Shown: piece after piece, positions 1 to 8,082 of the stretch | Position numbering within the stretch: the first letter of the stretch is position 1 | How the letters are laid out: every line of letters begins with the position of its first letter | From: Nocardioides marmoriginsengisoli | Lineage (GTDB): Bacteria > Actinomycetota > Actinomycetes > Propionibacteriales > Nocardioidaceae | DNA: 64,000 nt | NCBI RefSeq assembly: GCF_003725695.1 | Contig: NZ_RJSE01000003.1 | Location: 692,026 to 756,025 of the forward strand | Reading direction: 5' to 3' | Program-made: the position numbers and the translations under genes | The notes under the pieces: generated by a model | The model's database searches: none | Seen by the model: the letters and a program-made list of their open reading frames with translations, nothing else | Told to the model about the DNA's origin: nothing

Positions 1-1428
1 GAGAGCGGAGACCGGCTCGTCGCAGACGATCAGCTCCGGCTCGGGCGCGAGCGCGCGGGCGATCGCGACCCGTTGCCGCTGGCCGCCGGAGAGCCGCAGC
101 GGCCCGGTCTCGACGTGCTGGCGGCCGAGGCCGACCTGCTCCAGCAGCCGCACGATCCGGTCGAGCGACTCCTCCTTCGAGGACGGCGGGGTCGGGCCGC
201 GGGTCAGCGCGTCGGCGAGGATCCGGCCGACCGGCCAGCGCGGGTCGAACGAGCTCAGCGGGTCCTGGTAGACCACGCCGACCCGGCTCCGCAGCGGTCG
301 CCGGTCACGGTCGCTCAGGGTGCTCCACGGATTGCCGCGGAGCCGCACCTCGCCGCCCTCGGCACCGAGCAGCGCGAGCGCGATCCGGGCGGTGGTGGTC
401 TTCCCGGAGCCGGACTCGCCGACGATGCCGACGGTCTCGCCGGCGAAGACCTCGAACGAGACGTCGTCGACCACGGTCCTGTCCACGCCGTCCGGGCCGC
501 GGAACACCTTGGTCAGGTGCCGGGCCTCGAGCAGCGGCCTGCCCCGGTCGATCGGCCGCCGGGTGCGCGGCACCGACGTGCTGCCGGCGACCAGGCGAGT
601 CCCACGGGTGTGCTCGGACGGGACCGCGGCGATCAGCGCCCGGGTGTACTCGTGCCGCGGCGCCCGGAGCACCTCGGCCGTCGGGCCGTGCTCGACGATC
701 TCGCCGTGCCGCATCACCGCGACCTCGTCGGCCAGGCGGGCCACCACCGAGAGGTCGTGGCTGATCAGGATGATCGCGGTGCCGCGTTCCTTCGAGGCCG
801 CCAGCAGGTCCAGCACCTGGGCCTGCACGGTGACGTCGAGCGCGGTGGTCGGCTCGTCGGCGATCAGCAGCGGCGGGTCCAGCGCGATCGCCGAGGCGAT
901 CAGCGCCCGCTGCCGCAGTCCGCCGGAGAGCTCGTAGGGCCGCTGCCGGGCACGGAGCTCCGGCTCGGGAACGCCGACCGCGTCGAGCAGCTCGACCACC
1001 CGCTCGGCCCGTGAGCCCCGGTCGCCCCAGCCGTGCAGCTTGAGCGGCTCCCCCACCTCGTCGCCGACCCGGCGGAGCTGGTCGAGCGAGACCAGGGCGT
1101 CCTGGAGCACGAAGCCGATCTCGCTGCCGCGGATGCCGCGCCAGGAGCGTTCGCCGACGTGGCGCAGGTCGGTCGGCCCGAGCTCGAGGCGATCCGCGCG
1201 GACCGAGGCACCGGATCCGGTGAGCCCGACCAGGGTGCGGGCGGTGACGCTCTTGCCGGAACCGGACTCCCCGACGATCGCCAGGCAGCGTCCCGGCCGG
1301 ATGCCGAACGAGATGCCCTTGACCACCTCGGTGCCGCCGAAGGCGACCCGCAGGTTCTCGACGGCGAGCAGGTCGTCCTCCCGCTCGGCGGTGGCGGCGG
1401 CTCCGGGCTTCGAGGCGAGGATCGTCAT
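1..1428 (-). CDS. Fused two-domain dipeptide/oligopeptide-type ABC ATPase (partial)
   Basis: ATP-hydrolysing subunit of a family-5-type (Dpp/Opp) importer. The ATG overlaps the TGA of the upstream permease (ATGA). Translation from 1428 shows two nucleotide-binding domains in one chain. The first has Walker A GESGSGKS, signature LSGGLRQR and Walker B LLIADEP. The second has Walker A GESGSGKT, signature LSGGQRQR and Walker B LIVCDEP. This equals DppD and DppF joined, common in actinobacteria. The frame is open through base 1, so the last part of the second domain (D-loop, H-switch and C-terminal tail) lies outside the window. It is the last visible gene of the monooxygenase/transport operon. 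Confidence 0.93.
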   Translation of the reverse strand, partial: MTILASKPGAAATAEREDDLLAVENLRVAFGGTEVVKGISFGIRPGRCLAIVGESGSGKSVTARTLVGLTGSGASVRADRLELGPTDLRHVGERSWRGIRGSEIGFVLQDALVSLDQLRRVGDEVGEPLKLHGWGDRGSRAERVVELLDAVGVPEPELRARQRPYELSGGLRQRALIASAIALDPPLLIADEPTTALDVTVQAQVLDLLAASKERGTAIILISHDLSVVARLADEVAVMRHGEIVEHGPTAEVLRAPRHEYTRALIAAVPSEHTRGTRLVAGSTSVPRTRRPIDRGRPLLEARHLTKVFRGPDGVDRTVVDDVSFEVFAGETVGIVGESGSGKTTTARIALALLGAEGGEVRLRGNPWSTLSDRDRRPLRSRVGVVYQDPLSSFDPRWPVGRILADALTRGPTPPSSKEESLDRIVRLLEQVGLGRQHVETGPLRLSGGQRQRVAIARALAPEPELIVCDEPVSAL

Positions 1429-2276
1429 CGTGCAGCTCCTTCCAGTCGGTGTTGCAGCGTGCGGCCGAGCGAGGTGACGGCCAGGGCGACCAGCACGATC
1501 ACCAGGCCCGGGAGGATCTCCAGCCACCACGACGTGGTGATGTACTGCCGGCCGGCGTCGAGCAGCGCGCCCCACTCCGAGCTCGGCGGCGAGACGCCCA
1601 GACCGAGGAACGCCAGCCCGGAGGCCCAGACGATCGACTGGCCGACGCCGAGGGTCATCACCGCGACCAGCGGGCGGATCGCATTCGGGAACAGGTGCCG
1701 GCGGATCACCGTCGTCCGCCGGTGCCCGAGCGCGCCGGCGGCTTCGACGTACCCGGACTGTCGGACGCTGCGGACCTGGCCGCGCACCATCCGGGCGTAG
1801 CCGGGCGCGGACCCGAGGCCGACCGCAACGATCACGGTGCCGACGGACGGGCCACGGATCGAGATCAGCAGCAGTGCGAGCAGCAGCACCGGGAACGCGA
1901 AGACCACCTCGAGCGCGCGGGTGATCACCACGTCGACCCAGCCGCCCGCGAGTCCGGCGGTGAAGCCGAGCAGGATCGCGACGGCCATCGCCAGCGCGGT
2001 CGCACCGAGGCCGATGCCGAGGGACTCCCGGGCGCCGTAGACGACCCGGGTGTAGAGGTCGCGCCCGGCGTCGTCGGTGCCGAAGGGGTGACTCCAGGAC
2101 GGGTGCGCGAGGTTGTTCTGCAGGTCGATCGCGGTCGGGCTGCGGTGGGTCAGCAGCCCGGGGACCAGTGCGGCGAGCACCAGGAACGCCACCACCAGCA
2201 GGGCGAGCACGGTCCCGGGACGAGCGCGCAGGTCGAACCGGATTGCCGGTCGCGCTGGCAGGGTCAGCGCGCTCAT
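1425..2276 (-). CDS. ABC transporter permease, DppC-like
   Basis: Inner-membrane permease of 283 residues with an N-terminal transmembrane helix (about residues 20-42, after an LRARPGTVLALLVV start), then the DppC-type periplasmic segment with HPFGTDDAGRDLYTRVVYGA and the BPD_transp_1 domain. The EAA loop reads EAAGALGHRRTTVIRRHLFPN, the contact to the ATPase. The chosen ATG overlaps the TGA of the DppB-like gene upstream, and its own stop overlaps the ATPase start, so translation is probably coupled. Confidence 0.95.
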   Translation of the reverse strand: MSALTLPARPAIRFDLRARPGTVLALLVVAFLVLAALVPGLLTHRSPTAIDLQNNLAHPSWSHPFGTDDAGRDLYTRVVYGARESLGIGLGATALAMAVAILLGFTAGLAGGWVDVVITRALEVVFAFPVLLLALLLISIRGPSVGTVIVAVGLGSAPGYARMVRGQVRSVRQSGYVEAAGALGHRRTTVIRRHLFPNAIRPLVAVMTLGVGQSIVWASGLAFLGLGVSPPSSEWGALLDAGRQYITTSWWLEILPGLVIVLVALAVTSLGRTLQHRLEGAAR

Positions 2277-3292
2277 CGCTGACCTCCCTTGCTCACGGCC
2301 AGCCGCGGGTCGACCAGTCGGAACGCGAGGTCGACCAGCAGGTTCGCGACGACGTACACCGCGGCGACGACCAGCACGATCCCGGACACCGTCGGCACGT
2401 CCCGGGTGTTCACGGCGGTGACCAGGACCTGCCCGATCCCGGGCCGGCCGTAGATGTTCTCGGCGATCACGGCACCGGAGATCAGCGCACCGAGCGCCCA
2501 CCCGGAGAGGGTGATCGCCGGCAGCACCGAGTGCCGCAGCGCATGCCGGAGGCGGACCCCCGTGTCGCTCATCCCGCGGGTGCGGGCGGTGGTGACGAAC
2601 GGCTGGTCGAGGACCTTCTCGAACTCGTCGCGGGTGACCTGACCGAGGAATCCGGCCAGCGGGATCGCCAGGGTCAGCACCGGCAGCACGGTCCCCCAAA
2701 GGTCGGTGCCGCCGATCACGGGGAAGATCGGCCACTTCACCGCGAAGAGCACCAGCAGCACCACCCCCACCCAGTACGGCGGCAGGCTGGCGGTGACCGC
2801 CTCCCAGGAGGATCCCAGTCCCGAGACGAAGCGGCCGCGCTTGACGGTCAGCAGGGTGATCGTCAGGGCCAGCAGCCAGGCGACCACCAGGGCCGAGAGA
2901 GTCAGCACCAGACTCGGCAGCAGCTGGTCGCCGATCACCTGGGTCACCGGGCGGTACTGGGTGAACGAGGTGCCGAGGTCGCCCTGGAAGAGACCGCCCA
3001 CGTAGTGCAGCCACTGCACCAGGACCGGGTGGTCGAACCCGAACTTCTCGTTGACCGGCGCCAGCTCGGCGGCGCTCCACTTCTGGGAGCGGCCGGTCTG
3101 CAGGTTGAGGATCGTGGTGGCCCGGTCGCCGGGGATCAGCAGCTGGGCGAAGAAGGTCACCGAGGCGGCGGCGATCAGCACCAGGACGGCGCTGAGCACC
3201 TTGCCCAGCAGGGCCGGCGCCTTGCGGGCCGCCTCCTGGGCCGCCCGTGCGCCCGAGCGCACGGACGGCCGCGTATCGAGAGCGATCGACAT
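2273..3292 (-). CDS. ABC transporter permease, DppB-like
   Basis: Permease of 339 residues, normal for the DppB/OppB family. One N-terminal helix (about 27-50) is followed by a large extracytoplasmic segment and a five-helix BPD_transp_1 domain. The segment contains GDRATTILNLQTG and PVLVQWLHYVGGLFQGDLGTS, the conserved DppB signature. The EAA-like loop is near TTARTRGMSDTGVRLRHALR. The gene begins 11 bases after the binding-protein stop. With the DppC-like protein it forms the translocation channel. Confidence 0.95.
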   Translation of the reverse strand: MSIALDTRPSVRSGARAAQEAARKAPALLGKVLSAVLVLIAAASVTFFAQLLIPGDRATTILNLQTGRSQKWSAAELAPVNEKFGFDHPVLVQWLHYVGGLFQGDLGTSFTQYRPVTQVIGDQLLPSLVLTLSALVVAWLLALTITLLTVKRGRFVSGLGSSWEAVTASLPPYWVGVVLLVLFAVKWPIFPVIGGTDLWGTVLPVLTLAIPLAGFLGQVTRDEFEKVLDQPFVTTARTRGMSDTGVRLRHALRHSVLPAITLSGWALGALISGAVIAENIYGRPGIGQVLVTAVNTRDVPTVSGIVLVVAAVYVVANLLVDLAFRLVDPRLAVSKGGQR

Positions 3293-3303
3293 GTCAGGTC
3301 AGC

Positions 3304-4941
3304 TCACTTCGTGAAGTAGGCATCCGCGAAGACCGGCTCGCCCTGGCTCTTCTCGAGCCAGAAGTCCTTCAGGTCCTTCGCTGCCGCGTAGGTGCTGTTC
3401 TGGGTGTAGAGCGGCAGGGTCACGGCGTTGTCGGAGATGATCTGCTGCGCCTGCTGGTAGAGCTCGCTGGCCTTGGCCGGGTCGGTCGAGGTGTTGGCCT
3501 CATCGATCACCCGGGCGAGCTCGTCGTTGTTGTAGAACGACTGGTTGTTGCCGTTCGGGTTGGCCTCGGTCGAGGGCCGCCAGACGATCCAGAGGATCGA
3601 GGGGCTCGGGCTGGTCCAGTAGAACGGCGAGGCGTCGTACGCGTCCGGGCCGGAGTACTTCCCGGCGAACACCTCGGCCTGGGTGGCCGGGATCAGCTTC
3701 ACGTTGAAGCCGATCTTCTTCCACTGCTCCTGGAGCACCTGGAGCACCACGGCGCCCTCGGTGTTGATCACCGCACCGGCCGGGTACGGGAACTTCACGA
3801 ACAGCTGCTTGCCGTTCTTGGTCCGGTAGCCGTCGGAGTCCCGGCCGGTCCAGCCGGCCTGGTCGAGCAGCGCGTTGGCCTTGTCCGGGTCGTAGGCGTA
3901 GTCCTTGGCGGCGTCGGCGTTGTAGTCCGGCGTGGCCTGCGAGACCGCCCCGTTGCCCTCGTAGGGGATCACGCCGTGGAAGCCGGCCTCGACCGCGCTC
4001 TTCCGGTCCGCGCCGTAGGAGAACGCCTGCCGGACCAGCTTGTCGGTGAAGACGCCCTTGACGGTGTTGATGTACGCCGAGACCGGCTTGCCCGGGGTGA
4101 TGTAGAGGGTCGTGTCGAACTTCGACTCGGCCTCCTTCCAGTTCACCGTCGGGACGTCGTACACGACGTCGGTCTGGCCGGTGGTCAGCGAGGCGTAGCG
4201 GGAGACCCCGTCGGGGACGAACTTCCACTGCACCTCGTCGACGATCGCCGGGCCCTGGTGCTTGGCGGTGGCCGGCCAGGAGGTGTAGTTCGGGTTCTTC
4301 TTCAGGATCACCTCCTGGCCGTGCTTCCACTCCGCGACGGTGAAGCCGCCGGAGCCGATCGGCTGCTCGCAGTTCTCCTTCGCGCTCCGGTTCTTCAGCG
4401 CGGTCGGCGACTGGATCCCGAAGTAGCCCTGGGTGATCAGGGTCAGGAACGGCGTGTACGGGTGCGTCAGGGTGATCTCGACGTGGGTGGCGTCGATCGC
4501 CTTCGCCGACTTGAAGTACGGGTCGATGGAGACCTTGGCGGTGCTGTTGCCGCCCTTGTTCTCCCAGTAGTCGAAGTTGTAGGCGACGGCCTCCGCGTCG
4601 AGCGGGGTGCCGTCGGTGAACTTCACGCCGTCCTTGAGGGTGAAGGTGTAGGTCTTGCCGTCCGGCGAGACCTTCCAGGCCGTGGCCAGCCAGGGCTGGA
4701 CCTGGTCGTTGTCGTCGAGCGTCACCAGGCCGTCGAGCACCTGGCGGGAGATGTAGGCCTGCTGGATCCAGCCGCCGAAGATGCACGGCGGCTCCTGCTC
4801 GTGGGCGTAGACGATGGTGCCGCCCTTCACCGGGGTACCGCCGTTCGCGCTCTCGTCACTGCTGCCGCAGGCGGTCAGCGTCCCGGTCGCGAGGACGGCG
4901 GTGGCACCGAGGGCTAGGAGTCGGTGGAGGGGTGTCTTCAC
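3304..4941 (-). CDS. Extracellular solute-binding lipoprotein, family 5
   Basis: Substrate-binding protein of 545 residues. It starts at a GTG whose last bases overlap the stop of the upstream monooxygenase (GTGA). The N-terminus is a lipoprotein signal: positive start, hydrophobic LLALGATAVLATGTLTA, then the cysteine of LTACGSS. SBP_bac_5 features follow: ATAWKVSPDGKTYTFTLKDGVKF, DAEAVAYNFDYW, and a C-terminal LYQQAQQIISDNAVTLPLY. Family 5 proteins carry peptides, nickel chelates, opines and, in Chelativorans, EDTA (EppA). The ligand here is unknown. Co-transcription with two flavin monooxygenases suggests an organosulfur or amine compound rather than a peptide. Confidence 0.94.
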   Translation of the reverse strand: MKTPLHRLLALGATAVLATGTLTACGSSDESANGGTPVKGGTIVYAHEQEPPCIFGGWIQQAYISRQVLDGLVTLDDNDQVQPWLATAWKVSPDGKTYTFTLKDGVKFTDGTPLDAEAVAYNFDYWENKGGNSTAKVSIDPYFKSAKAIDATHVEITLTHPYTPFLTLITQGYFGIQSPTALKNRSAKENCEQPIGSGGFTVAEWKHGQEVILKKNPNYTSWPATAKHQGPAIVDEVQWKFVPDGVSRYASLTTGQTDVVYDVPTVNWKEAESKFDTTLYITPGKPVSAYINTVKGVFTDKLVRQAFSYGADRKSAVEAGFHGVIPYEGNGAVSQATPDYNADAAKDYAYDPDKANALLDQAGWTGRDSDGYRTKNGKQLFVKFPYPAGAVINTEGAVVLQVLQEQWKKIGFNVKLIPATQAEVFAGKYSGPDAYDASPFYWTSPSPSILWIVWRPSTEANPNGNNQSFYNNDELARVIDEANTSTDPAKASELYQQAQQIISDNAVTLPLYTQNSTYAAAKDLKDFWLEKSQGEPVFADAYFTK

Positions 4942-6353
4942 TGGATCGCTTCTTTCTTGGTTGGGCTTGCATCGGGGAGGTGGGCTCCCCCGCGGTAACG
5001 GGTGGCCGGGTGGGTGTCGGGGAGCCGGTCGCCGGCGCCGAAGATCCGGGCTCGCAGCGACTCGTGGACGTCGTACGACGCCCGCAGCCGGCCGCGCTCG
5101 CGGAGCACCGGGACGACCAGCTCGATGAAGTCCCGGGCGGTGTCGTAGGAGTGGTACTGGAGCAGGTTGATGCCGTCGATGCCGACCTCGTCGAGCCAGC
5201 GCTCGATCTCGTCGGCGACCACCTCGGGGGTGCCGACGGCGAGCAGCGGCTGGGTGCTCAGGTCGCCGAAGCCGGCCAGGAACTCCCCGACGGTCTGCTC
5301 CGGATCGAAAGTTTTCCACCGCCCGACTCCCCCGTCATCGGCGGTGATCTCCTGGAGCTTGGTCTCCGGCGGGAACGCGGTCGGGTCGAACGGCAGCCCG
5401 GTGTGCGCGAGGTAGCCGTCCTGGCTGGCGTACTCCTGGAAGGTGGCGAGCTTGGCATCCGCCTCCTGCTGGGTCCGCCCGACGATCACGCCGGCGATGG
5501 TGATGAACCGGACGTCGTCCGCCTCGCGGCCGGCGGCAACCGCCTCCTTGCGGATCCGGGCGATGGTCTCCTGCAGCGACTCGACGGTGGCGCCGCCGGT
5601 GAAGACCACCTCGGCGTGCTTGCCGGCGAACGCCGAGCCGGCGTCGGAAGCCGTCGCGGTGAAGATCACCGGGGTGCGCTGCCGGGTCGGCGACGGCAGG
5701 TGCGGGCCCTCGACCTTGAAGTAGGTGCCGTCGTGGTGGATCGGCCGGATCTTCGCGGGGTCGGCGAAGACGTTGCCGTCGCGGTCCGCAGTGATCGCGT
5801 CGTCGTCCCAGGAGCCCTCCCACAGCTTGTAGAGGACGTCGAGGTACTCCTCGGCGAGCTCGTAGCGGTGGTCGTGCTCGACCTCGTCGTCGTGGCCGAA
5901 GTTCCGGGCGGCGTTCGGCAGGTAGGAGGTGACCACGTTCCAGCCGACCCGGCCCTTGGTGAGGTGGTCCAGGGTGCTGACCCGGCGGGCCCACGCGAAC
6001 GGCGGCTCGTACGTCGTGGAGAAGGTGATCCCGAAGCCGAGGTGCTGGGTGACCGCGGCCATCGCCGGGACCACCAGGGCGGGGTCGTTGTTCGGGATCT
6101 GCAACCCCTCGCGGATCGAGGTGTCGGCCGAGCCGCGGAAGACGTCGTACGTGCCGATCACGTCGGCGAGGAAGACCGCATCGAAGCCGCCGTCCTCCAG
6201 CAGCCGGGCCAGCTCGGTCCAGTAGTCGAGGTCGTTGAACCGCTCCCGGTTGTTGTCCGGCAGCCGCCACAGCCCGTGGGTGATGTGGCTGACGCAGTTC
6301 ATCTCGAACAGATTCAGGACGAGGCGCTTCTTCTCACCGGGTACGGCGCTCAT
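4938..6353 (-). CDS. LLM flavin-dependent monooxygenase, NtaA/SnaA/DmoA type (second copy)
   Basis: Reduced-flavin-dependent monooxygenase of 471 residues, belonging to the group of NtaA, EmoA, DszA and DmoA that cleaves C-N or C-S bonds. It carries the luciferase-like barrel with FNDLDYWTELARLLE, AVFLADVIGTYDVF, WARRVSTLDHLTKGRVGWNVVTSYLPNAARNFG and the late GTPEVVADEIERWLDEVGIDGINLL. The ATG overlaps the stop of the first copy (ATGA). It resembles the first copy throughout, so the pair looks like an old duplication with different substrate loops. No flavin reductase lies nearby, so FMNH2 must come from elsewhere. Confidence 0.93.
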   Translation of the reverse strand: MSAVPGEKKRLVLNLFEMNCVSHITHGLWRLPDNNRERFNDLDYWTELARLLEDGGFDAVFLADVIGTYDVFRGSADTSIREGLQIPNNDPALVVPAMAAVTQHLGFGITFSTTYEPPFAWARRVSTLDHLTKGRVGWNVVTSYLPNAARNFGHDDEVEHDHRYELAEEYLDVLYKLWEGSWDDDAITADRDGNVFADPAKIRPIHHDGTYFKVEGPHLPSPTRQRTPVIFTATASDAGSAFAGKHAEVVFTGGATVESLQETIARIRKEAVAAGREADDVRFITIAGVIVGRTQQEADAKLATFQEYASQDGYLAHTGLPFDPTAFPPETKLQEITADDGGVGRWKTFDPEQTVGEFLAGFGDLSTQPLLAVGTPEVVADEIERWLDEVGIDGINLLQYHSYDTARDFIELVVPVLRERGRLRASYDVHESLRARIFGAGDRLPDTHPATRYRGGAHLPDASPTKKEAIQ

Positions 6354-7765
6354 GACGTCGCGCCGACCCGGACATCGAGCCTGTCGAGATGCGGCTCGCC
6401 GAACGCACCGCGGTAGTGGCTCGCCTGGTGCCGCTCGGGCAGCCGGTCGCCGTTGCCGAAGAGCTTCTGCCGCAGGGTGCCCTCGGCGTACTCCCGCTGC
6501 TGGAGCCCGCGGGCCTGCAGCACCGGCGTGACGTGGTCGACGAAGTCGTCGTAGGTGCCGGGGATCTCGGCGTTGACCAGGTTGATCCCGTCGATGCCGG
6601 CCGCCTGCCAGACCTCGAGGGCGTCCGCGATCTGCTCCGGCGTCCCCACGATCCGGTTGTTGGTGGCGGTGTAGTGCGCGACGTCGCGCAGGGTCGCCGG
6701 CCGGTCGGTGACCAGGTCCTTGATCCAGCCCACGATCGACTGCACCCCCTCGGTCTTGATCTCGCCGACGGGGGTGTCCAGGTCCTCGTGCCCGAAGTCG
6801 ATGCCGACCGCACCGGACATGTGCGAGAGCTGGGCGTCGTAGTCGATCCACTCGTCGAGCTCGGCGGAGATCCGCTTGGCCTCCTCCTCGGTGGAGCCGG
6901 GGACGATCAGCAGGCCCTGGAAGAACTTCAGGTCGGTGCGCAGCCGGCCGTAGCTGACCGCGCGGGCCCGGATGTCGGTGGTGTCCCGGGAGGCCGAGGC
7001 CGGGTTGGGGGCCTGCACGAAGATCGCCTCGGCGTTCTTGGCGGCGAAGGTGCGGCCGGCCTCGGAGGCCCCGGCCTGGAAGAGCAGCGGGGTGCGCTGC
7101 GGCGACGGGCTGACCAGGTGCGGGCCCTCGACCTGGTAGCGCTGGCCGACGTGGTTGATCCGGTGCACCTTGTCGTAGTCGGCGTGGATGCCGGACGCGG
7201 CGTCCTGGACCAGCGCGTCCTCCTCCCAGGAGCCCTCCCAGAGCTTGTAGGTGACGTCGACGTACTCGTCGGCCCACCGGTAGCGCTCGTCGTGCGCGGT
7301 CAGACCCTCGTGCCCGAAGTTGCGGGACGCGTTCGGCAGGTAGTTGGTCACGATGTTCCAGGCGATCCGGCCCTTGGTGGCGTGGTCCAGCGTGGAGATC
7401 CGGCGGGCGAAGTTGAACGGGTGCTCCTGCAGGATGCTCGCGGTGAACGCGATCCCGAGGTGCTCGGTGGCGTAGGCGATCGCGCTGGCCAGCACCGACG
7501 GGTCGTTGCTCGGCACCTGCAGGCCCGCCTCGAAGTACTTGCGCTCGTCGCCCCGGTACGGCGCGTAGAGCCCGACCACGTCGGCGAAGAAGATCGCGTC
7601 GAACTTCCCGCGCTCCAGGGTCTTGGCGAGGTTGACCCAGTGGTCGAGGTCGTTGAAGTCGGTCTGGCGGGCAGTCGGCCGGCGCCAGGTGCCTTGGACG
7701 ATGTGGCCGGTCGTGTTCATCACGAACGCGGCGAAGTGCAGGGGTTGCTGAGGACTCTCGGGCAT
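6350..7765 (-). CDS. LLM flavin-dependent monooxygenase, NtaA/SnaA/DmoA type (first copy)
   Basis: First structural gene of the operon, 471 residues from an ATG with GGAG about ten bases upstream. Motifs: FNDLDHWVNLAKTLE, DAIFFADVVGLY, RRISTLDHATKGRIAWNIVTNYLPNASRNFG, and GPHLVSPSPQRTPLLFQAG. It should use FMNH2 and O2 on a small organic substrate brought in by the co-encoded ABC importer. The C-terminal residues HLDRLDV are encoded by a copy of the 19-bp interspersed repeat (6373-6391), so the tail may be a recent extension. A longer in-frame start exists upstream at 7846, but it overlaps the attenuator and has no ribosome-binding site. Confidence 0.93.
   Translation of the reverse strand: MPESPQQPLHFAAFVMNTTGHIVQGTWRRPTARQTDFNDLDHWVNLAKTLERGKFDAIFFADVVGLYAPYRGDERKYFEAGLQVPSNDPSVLASAIAYATEHLGIAFTASILQEHPFNFARRISTLDHATKGRIAWNIVTNYLPNASRNFGHEGLTAHDERYRWADEYVDVTYKLWEGSWEEDALVQDAASGIHADYDKVHRINHVGQRYQVEGPHLVSPSPQRTPLLFQAGASEAGRTFAAKNAEAIFVQAPNPASASRDTTDIRARAVSYGRLRTDLKFFQGLLIVPGSTEEEAKRISAELDEWIDYDAQLSHMSGAVGIDFGHEDLDTPVGEIKTEGVQSIVGWIKDLVTDRPATLRDVAHYTATNNRIVGTPEQIADALEVWQAAGIDGINLVNAEIPGTYDDFVDHVTPVLQARGLQQREYAEGTLRQKLFGNGDRLPERHQASHYRGAFGEPHLDRLDVRVGATS
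6373..6391. repeat. 19-bp interspersed repeat, copy 1
   Basis: Reads CATCGAGCCTGTCGAGATG on the plus strand. It lies inside the 3' end of the first monooxygenase gene and is translated in frame as HLDRLD. See the other copies at 8045, 10401 and 33476. Confidence 0.75.
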
Positions 7766-7792
7766 GGCAGGTCTCCGGGGAGTGGAAGGGCA

Positions 7793-7837
7793 CCCCAGCG
7801 GGCCGCCGGGGTCGAGTCGGGAGCCGGCGATGCCGGC
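7793..7837 (-). promoter_or_regulatory. Hairpins between leader peptide and monooxygenase gene (possible attenuator)
   Basis: Downstream of the leader-peptide stop the transcript can form GCCGGC-N3-GCCGGC (7823-7837) and then a CCCCGGCGG/CCGCTGGGG hairpin (7793-7811) just before the GGAG of the first monooxygenase gene. Position and order suit leader-peptide control of termination or of ribosome access. There is no U-tract, so the mechanism is unclear. Confidence 0.4.
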
Positions 7838-7842
7838 AGAGC

Positions 7843-7914
7843 TCACCGACAGAGAGAACTAGCGGTGCGCAGGAGGTCGACGTGGCGACGGACGGTGTGG
7901 AACGTCGTGCTCAT
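7843..7914 (-). CDS. Cys-Arg-ending leader peptide of the monooxygenase/ABC operon
   Basis: Short reading frame of 23 codons, sequence MSTTFHTVRR followed by HVDLLRTASSLCR and TGA. It has a strong ribosome site (GAGGAG, eight bases before ATG). From memory, short ORFs with the same RRHVDLLR...LCR ending are annotated in Streptomyces and relatives as putative leader peptides before sulfur-assimilation and ABC-transport operons. In mycobacteria, cysteine-containing uORFs act as cysteine-responsive attenuators. The cysteine is next to last before the stop, where slow decoding could be sensed. It lies 77 bases before the first monooxygenase gene. Its presence argues for regulation by sulfur supply. 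Confidence 0.75.
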   Translation of the reverse strand: MSTTFHTVRRHVDLLRTASSLCR

Positions 7915-7952
7915 GGGTCGGTCTCCTCTCGCTGCTCGCTTTGTGTACCAAC

Positions 7953-7983
7953 ATAGTAGACTTACTTGCATATCGAATAGCAA
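7953..7983 (-). promoter_or_regulatory. Candidate promoter of the leader/monooxygenase operon
   Basis: On the minus strand TTGCTA (7978-7983) and TACTAT (7953-7958) are 19 bases apart, in an AT-rich patch between the divergent LysR gene and the leader peptide. The same patch is the natural place for the LysR binding site. The spacing is a little long, so the call is tentative. Confidence 0.4.
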
Positions 7984-8044
7984 GCCGGCGAGGAACGGCG
8001 TTGCCGATCACCCCGTCGCCGCCACCGATCACCACGAGCCCGGA

Positions 8045-8063
8045 CGTCGAGCTTGTCGAGACG
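8045..8063. repeat. 19-bp interspersed repeat, copy 2
   Basis: Reads CGTCGAGCTTGTCGAGACG, with the match to copy 3 extending to about 25 bases (one mismatch). It lies in the leader region of the LysR gene, 20 bases before its ATG, and contains GTCGAG twice. Confidence 0.75.
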
Positions 8064-8082
8064 CCTGAACCAGGAGCAGAAG

